A DNA stretch of 9,758 nucleotides from an uncultured Myxococcales bacterium (GTDB lineage Bacteria > Myxococcota_A > Bradymonadia > Bradymonadales > Bradymonadaceae), in contig CAJXPN010000084.1 of assembly GCA_913058025.1 (NCBI GenBank), forward strand, positions 1 to 9,758, given 5' to 3'. Of the stretch, positions 6,092-9,758 are shown one piece after another (positions within the stretch are counted from its first letter, which is position 1; every line of letters starts with the position of its first letter). Below the pieces are notes generated by a model. It did no database searches. It was not told where the DNA came from and saw nothing but the letters and a program-made list of their open reading frames with translations. A program made the position numbers and the translations under genes.

Positions 6092-7690
6092 ATGAGAGAG
6101 CGGACGAGGATGCTTCGGGGGGCGCTGGGGGCGCTGACTTTCGTGTTGTGGTGTGGCGCAGCGGGCTGCCTGCCGTCGGGTAACGGCGGAGACGGGAACG
6201 GAGGCGGAGGCCCCGAGACCTGTGACTCCGGCGAGCGACGCTGCGAGTGCCGCGACGACGGGACCTGCGAGGACGAGCTCGTGTGCTCGGCGTCAAAGAT
6301 ATGCGTGGACGTGCTGTGCAGGAACGGCCAGCCTGACTGTCCCTGCGGTGAGGGGGACACGTGTGATGAGGGGCTCGTGTGCAACGGCTTCATCTGCGTG
6401 GCGGACGAGGTCCTCAACAACCCGTCTCCGGACGCGGGCGACGACTCCGGGTCGGGCGGTGATGACGCGGGCGGAGGAGACGACGCGGGCGGAGGCGGAG
6501 GAGACGACGCCGGAGAGGATGACGCTGGCCCCGGCGGCGTGGACGTCGCGGAGTTGTCGGCGCCGACGCGCGAGCTGTTCTCGGTGGGGAGCGCGAACCA
6601 GGAGGCTCGACGCGACCTGCGGTTCACCAACACGGGGGACGTCGCGTTGACGATCGAGAGGGTGCGCCTGACGCCCGCGTCCGGCGCGTTCGCGCTGGCG
6701 AACCCGGTGCCCACGCCTTTCGTGCTGGCCAAGGACGCGAACTTCGACGTGGCGATGGTCGCGCAGGCTGGCTTCGGTGACGCGACGGCGACGCTGAGCG
6801 TGGACGTGAGCGAGCTCGACGAGTCTGTCGACGTCGCGCTCGAGAGGAAGGTCAACGCGGCCGCGAACCAGTGCCCGACCGCCACGGCGGTGGTGCGCAG
6901 GACAGGCGGCACGCCGGGGTCTTCGTTGCAGGTGAGGACGGGCGAGTCGATCGAGTTCGACGGGTTCTCGTCGACGGACCCGGACGGGAGCGTGGCCCGC
7001 TACGAGTGGATCCTGGTGGGCCGCCCGAGCGGCTCGACGGCGAGGTTCTCGCCTTCGGCGGACGTGGCGCTCACGAACCTGACCGCGGACGTCGCGGGCA
7101 CGTACACCGCAGAGCTCAGGGTGTTCGACAATCAGAACCTCGTGAGCTGCAACACGTCGCGCGTGACGATCACGGCGACGGTGGCGACGCCGTCCGCGGG
7201 AGAGCTCGTCCTCGAGCTGACGTGGGACACGCCCGGTGACGCCGACCAGACCGACAACTTCGGCTCGGACATGGACATCCACTACGTGTTCAAGACCCCA
7301 GGCGCGCTCTGGTCTCAGGCGCCCTGGGCGATCTACTGGACGAACACCGAGGCGGACTGGGGCGTGCCCGGTGTCCTCACGGACAACCCTTCGCTCGAGA
7401 TCGATGACACGGATGGTGTCGGCCCCGAGCGTATACGCCACACGGTCCTCCCGGACGGCGACTACTACGTGGGCGTGCACTACTACAATGACAACGGATA
7501 CGGAGCGAGCACGGCGACGTTGTCGGTGAAGGTCGGTGGGGTCGAGCAGTTCAACCCTCCGCTCACCAGGGTGTTCATGAACGAGAACCTGTTCTGGACC
7601 GCAGTGAAGGTCACGCAGTCTGGAGGCCAGATCACCGCGACGCAGCTCGGCGGGCAGCTGACCAGCGGGATTCCCACCACGTTGCCTTGA
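6092..7690 (+). CDS. Multidomain lipoprotein with ASH-like, PKD-like and YfaP/DUF2135-like domains (paralogue 2)
   Basis: This predicted lipoprotein has 532 residues from ATG 6092, which follows GAGAGG by five bases. ATGs at 6062, 6068 and 6089 are in-frame alternatives. A hydrophobic segment ends in GAAGC, with Cys26 as the lipidation site. Residues 30-108 are Cys-rich (CDSGERRCECRDDGTCEDEL, CPCGEGDTCDEGLVC) and residues 110-149 are an Asp/Gly/Ala linker. Residues 150-255 resemble ASH/choice-of-anchor immunoglobulin folds (RRDLRFTNTGDVALTIERV). Residues 259-368 are PKD-like (FDGFSSTDPDGSVARYEWIL). Residues 370-527 are the YfaP/DUF2135-like module (LELTWDTPGDADQTD, GSDMDIHYVF, DYYVGVHYYNDNGYG, NLFWTAVKVTQSGGQ). 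It shares the PKD and YfaP-like parts with the gene 119 bases upstream, plus extra N-terminal modules. A surface or periplasmic binding role is inferred only. Confidence 0.87.
   Translation: MRERTRMLRGALGALTFVLWCGAAGCLPSGNGGDGNGGGGPETCDSGERRCECRDDGTCEDELVCSASKICVDVLCRNGQPDCPCGEGDTCDEGLVCNGFICVADEVLNNPSPDAGDDSGSGGDDAGGGDDAGGGGGDDAGEDDAGPGGVDVAELSAPTRELFSVGSANQEARRDLRFTNTGDVALTIERVRLTPASGAFALANPVPTPFVLAKDANFDVAMVAQAGFGDATATLSVDVSELDESVDVALERKVNAAANQCPTATAVVRRTGGTPGSSLQVRTGESIEFDGFSSTDPDGSVARYEWILVGRPSGSTARFSPSADVALTNLTADVAGTYTAELRVFDNQNLVSCNTSRVTITATVATPSAGELVLELTWDTPGDADQTDNFGSDMDIHYVFKTPGALWSQAPWAIYWTNTEADWGVPGVLTDNPSLEIDDTDGVGPERIRHTVLPDGDYYVGVHYYNDNGYGASTATLSVKVGGVEQFNPPLTRVFMNENLFWTAVKVTQSGGQITATQLGGQLTSGIPTTLP
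6428..6534 (+). repeat. Low-complexity Asp/Gly/Ala linker-coding stretch
   Basis: Imperfect repeats of GACGACGCGGGCGGA-type units encode runs such as DDAGGGDDAGGGGGDDAGED between the Cys-rich and ASH-like parts of the lipoprotein. This is a flexible acidic tether, less regular than the 12-bp array in the upstream paralogue. Confidence 0.7.
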
Positions 7691-7716
7691 GCCGCTCGGG
7701 CCACAGCTCGGACGCG

Positions 7717-8775
7717 TCAGTCGAAGCCCACGTAGCCGCTCCAATGTGACTTGAGTTCCTCGGAGAACGACCTCGAGGCGACGACGCGCGTGGCGAGCTC
7801 ATGTAGGAGCGAGAAGTCCTGGACGTCGGTGACCTCGAGGCGCCTCAGGTTGCCGATCGTGGGGTTGGATGCGAGGGCGTCGTCGTGCCTCCGATCCACG
7901 TTTCCACACAGGTGTAGGTGCTCGAGGCTGGACAGGTCCGAATGCTCGAGGAGCCTGATGAGGGCGCTGTCGAAGAGGTGGGCGTCGCTCCTGTTCGCGG
8001 CCTGAGTGTTCAGCGAGAGCTTCTCGATGGAAGGGAGCCACTCGGCGACGCGCAGGTCGTGGTGTGCGCTCCGTCCATAGGTCGAGTGCGCGAGCTCGAG
8101 GGTGTGGAGGAGGGGGGCGAAGACGTCCTCGTGGAGTGGCTCTATGGAGCCCGCGGTGCGGCTTCGTCGGTTGCGCTGCAGACGCGAGCGCGCGAGCGAG
8201 AGCGTGGTTAGCCTCGGCCACGGCGCGAGCGCGAGCTCGAGGAGGTCGTCTAGCTCGATGAACATGCGGTGGAGGGAGAGCGACTCGAGGTTTGATAGCG
8301 CTCCCCGGGTGAAGGCCCAACGCAGCGCGCGCGTGTCGAACATGTCGAGTGAGATCGTGTCGAGGCGGGTGAACCAGTCGTGCCTCTCGAGCGCGACGAA
8401 GGGGTTGTCCAGGCGGGACGCCTGCGCGGCGACGCGGGTCATGGAGAGGTGCCGGAGCGATCGCCAGTCCAGGCTCGACAGCGTCTCCCACTGCTCGGGC
8501 GTAGGCGTGACGTCCTCGACCTCGATGCGGCGAGCCATGGCGGTGAAGTGTGCGCCACGCGCGCGGCCGCGCAGGAGGTCCTTGGACCACGAGGGGCGGA
8601 TGTTGCGGAGCTCATCGGGCCAGCGCTCGAGCTGAGCGAGGACGTAGGGGAAGACGACCTGGGAGAGCTCGGGCTCGCGCCACAGCCGCACCTCCGCGCA
8701 CAGCTTCTCCCACGCGCCCTGGCTGGGCGGGGCGTGGAGCAGGGCTCGTATGTCTCCGAACGCGCCGTAGGCCAT
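7717..8775 (-). CDS. Leucine-rich-repeat family protein (paralogue A)
   Basis: This 352-residue protein has no signal peptide or membrane segment and is probably cytoplasmic. Residues 1-80 or so form a Trp/Arg-rich N-terminal domain (VRLWREPELSQVVFPYVL, then WSKDLLRGRARGAHFTAMAR). This is followed by irregular leucine-rich repeats of about 22-40 residues: LRHLSM, LDTISLDMF, LESLSLHRM, LTTLSLARS, LHTLELAHS, IEKLSLN, LEHLHLCGN and LRRLEVTDV. LRR arrays form curved solenoids that usually bind protein partners. The overall plan recalls the LRR proteins of large-genome myxobacteria and planctomycetes that carry TIGR02996-like N-termini, but I cannot see that motif itself. ATG 8773-8775 is the start, with no strong Shine-Dalgarno. 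It lies 22 bases after the stop of its upstream paralogue, so the two are likely co-transcribed. It converges on the lipoprotein gene with a 26-base gap. The partner is unknown. Confidence 0.8.
   Translation of the reverse strand: MAYGAFGDIRALLHAPPSQGAWEKLCAEVRLWREPELSQVVFPYVLAQLERWPDELRNIRPSWSKDLLRGRARGAHFTAMARRIEVEDVTPTPEQWETLSSLDWRSLRHLSMTRVAAQASRLDNPFVALERHDWFTRLDTISLDMFDTRALRWAFTRGALSNLESLSLHRMFIELDDLLELALAPWPRLTTLSLARSRLQRNRRSRTAGSIEPLHEDVFAPLLHTLELAHSTYGRSAHHDLRVAEWLPSIEKLSLNTQAANRSDAHLFDSALIRLLEHSDLSSLEHLHLCGNVDRRHDDALASNPTIGNLRRLEVTDVQDFSLLHELATRVVASRSFSEELKSHWSGYVGFD
8504..8692 (-). repeat. Conserved 5' coding block, copy A
   Basis: It aligns without gaps to 9570-9758 at a fixed offset of 1066 bases. 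By eye there are 11 mismatches in 189 positions (178/189, 94%), including identity from 8638 to 8692. It encodes the conserved N-terminal part of paralogue A. Confidence 0.9.
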
Positions 8776-8797
8776 GGTCGTATCACTCGAGGAAGAG

Positions 8798-9758
8798 TCA
8801 GGCTCTCCACTCGGCCTTGACGGCCTCGGGGAGAGAGGAGTTCAGTATGATACCGCGTATGTGCCAGGTCCCGCGCGGTTTGAGCCCCGACCGGCGCTCG
8901 ATGAGGACGGACACGAGGTTCGTCAGCGTAGGGTTCTGAGTGAGCGCTTCGATGGTCGCTGCGTCGGTCAACTGGAAGAAGCTCAAGCGCTCGAGCGAGC
9001 TCAGGTTCGCCTGTCGAAACGCCTCGGGGAACCTCCTGCCGTAGTATGAGCTGTAGGAGGTACGCGTCTCACTGCCGTTTAGGGACAGGTGCGTGAGCTG
9101 GGGGAGCCAGGCGGCGCGTAGGATCTCCTCTGCGACGTCGAGCTCGTGGTCGAGGGTGGCCAGGTCGACGCGGCGCAGCTCGGGGGCGTGGAGCTCCGAG
9201 GTGAGCGGCTCGAGTGAGCGGACGGACCAGGCCATCGCTCCTTTCAGCGTCGACGTCGTCATGTGGCGAATGGCGAGCGTGTGGAGGTTTGGCCAGGAGG
9301 CGACGGAGAGCTCGAGCAGGTCGTCCTCGGACGGCGTCGAGCCAACGAACCGGAGGTCCCCCAGGTGTTCGAACGAGCCCAGCGCGCATTGCTCGCCGAT
9401 GGTGTCCGTGAGGTCGCCTCCCCCGAGGTGAATGGATCGCAGGCTCGACGTGATCGACGCGGCGTGGAGTCGCGTCAGGAGCTCGCCTGGTCCTTTGACG
9501 TGGTTGAGTCGGAGGTGGCGGAGCGAGCGCCAGTCGAGGTGCGAGAGGTTGTCCCACTGCGCGCGATCTGGCGTGACGTCCTCGACCTCGAGGCGGCGAG
9601 CCATGGCGGTGAAGTGTGCGCCGCGGGCGCGGCCGCGCAGGAGGTCCTTGGACCATGCGGGGCGTATGACGCGGAGGTCGTCGGGCCAGCGCTCGAGCTG
9701 AGAGAGGACGTAGGGGAAGACGACCTGGGAGAGCTCGGGCTCGCGCCACAGCCGCACC
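8798..9758 (-). CDS. Leucine-rich-repeat family protein (paralogue B), N-terminus outside the window
   Basis: 319 residues are visible. The reading frame runs off the right edge. The GTG at 9755-9757 aligns with internal Val29 of paralogue A, so about 28 N-terminal residues are missing and this GTG is not the start. The conserved N-terminal domain (RLWREPELSQVVFPYVL, WSKDLLRGRARGAHFTAMAR, LDWRSLRHL) is followed by leucine-rich repeats: LRSIHLGGG, LGDLRFVGS, LHTLAIRHM, LRRVDLATL, LTHLSLNGS, LERLSFFQL and LVSVLIERR. It shares scaffold positions with paralogue A (DDLLEL, SLEPL/SIEPL, WLP...LSLN, LSSLE, NPT..NL), while the residues between them differ. It is upstream of A on the same strand with a 22-base gap, so an operon is likely. 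Probably cytoplasmic; function unknown. Confidence 0.78.
   Translation of the reverse strand, partial: VRLWREPELSQVVFPYVLSQLERWPDDLRVIRPAWSKDLLRGRARGAHFTAMARRLEVEDVTPDRAQWDNLSHLDWRSLRHLRLNHVKGPGELLTRLHAASITSSLRSIHLGGGDLTDTIGEQCALGSFEHLGDLRFVGSTPSEDDLLELSVASWPNLHTLAIRHMTTSTLKGAMAWSVRSLEPLTSELHAPELRRVDLATLDHELDVAEEILRAAWLPQLTHLSLNGSETRTSYSSYYGRRFPEAFRQANLSSLERLSFFQLTDAATIEALTQNPTLTNLVSVLIERRSGLKPRGTWHIRGIILNSSLPEAVKAEWRA
9570..9758 (-). repeat. Conserved 5' coding block, copy B
   Basis: This is the partner of 8504-8692. The match reaches the last base of the window, so the repeat probably continues beyond it. It encodes the shared N-terminal part of paralogue B. Confidence 0.9.

Noticed and set aside
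5244..6296. 350-residue minus-strand open frame across the first lipoprotein and the intergenic gap
   Set aside because: Composition is antisense-like and the sense strand is clearly coding. No start or ribosome-binding site stands out.
6293..7744. 483-residue open frame antisense to the second lipoprotein
   Set aside because: Arg/Val/His-rich low-information translation with no domain. The sense strand carries a signal peptide, lipobox and ordered domains.
9755..9757. GTG as the start of the second LRR protein
   Set aside because: It aligns with internal Val29 of the paralogue inside the near-identical block, so the gene continues past the window edge.

Overview
The window looks like one end of a draft-assembly contig from a high-GC bacterium. 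Myxococcota (Sandaracinus/Polyangia-like) fits best. The reasons are Cys-rich lipoproteins with Asp-Ala-Gly linkers, a Bacillus/Bacteroides-type sdhCAB operon with one membrane anchor, and tandem leucine-rich-repeat paralogues. The taxon is inferred from gene style, not from a marker gene. The first 50 bases are not genomic: they match the Illumina P5/i5/Nextera read-1 adapter ending in the Tn5 mosaic end, so the true contig begins near base 51.

Layout. 51-600: C-terminal part of an unrecognised protein. 710-1051: a small Cys-rich lipoprotein with a TTG start, possibly frame-disrupted near its 3' end. 1052-1321: leader region upstream of sdh. 1322-4818: sdhC, sdhA and sdhB, encoding a succinate:quinone oxidoreductase with a diheme cytochrome b anchor, a covalent-FAD flavoprotein and a three-cluster iron-sulfur protein. 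A perfect 20-bp hairpin separates sdhA from sdhB, and a strong terminator-like hairpin follows sdhB. 4989-7690: two adjacent, co-directional paralogous lipoproteins. Each has an Asp/Ala/Gly-rich linker, a PKD-like domain and a C-terminal module resembling YfaP/DUF2135. 7717-9758, minus strand: two tandem LRR-type paralogues, the upstream one cut by the window edge. They share a 189-bp block at 94% nucleotide identity near their 5' ends and diverge downstream of it.

How the genes work together. SdhC, SdhA and SdhB form one membrane complex linking the TCA cycle to the quinone pool. The two large lipoproteins are probably exported, lipid-anchored proteins related by duplication. The LRR genes look like a small locally expanded family. 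I see no functional link between these three blocks and no CRISPR, tRNA, rRNA, integrase or transposase. No clearly new multi-gene system is evident. The items most worth a second look are the LRR pair with its unevenly conserved 5' block, the sdhA-sdhB hairpin, the duplicated YfaP-like lipoproteins and the possibly decayed Cys-rich gene.
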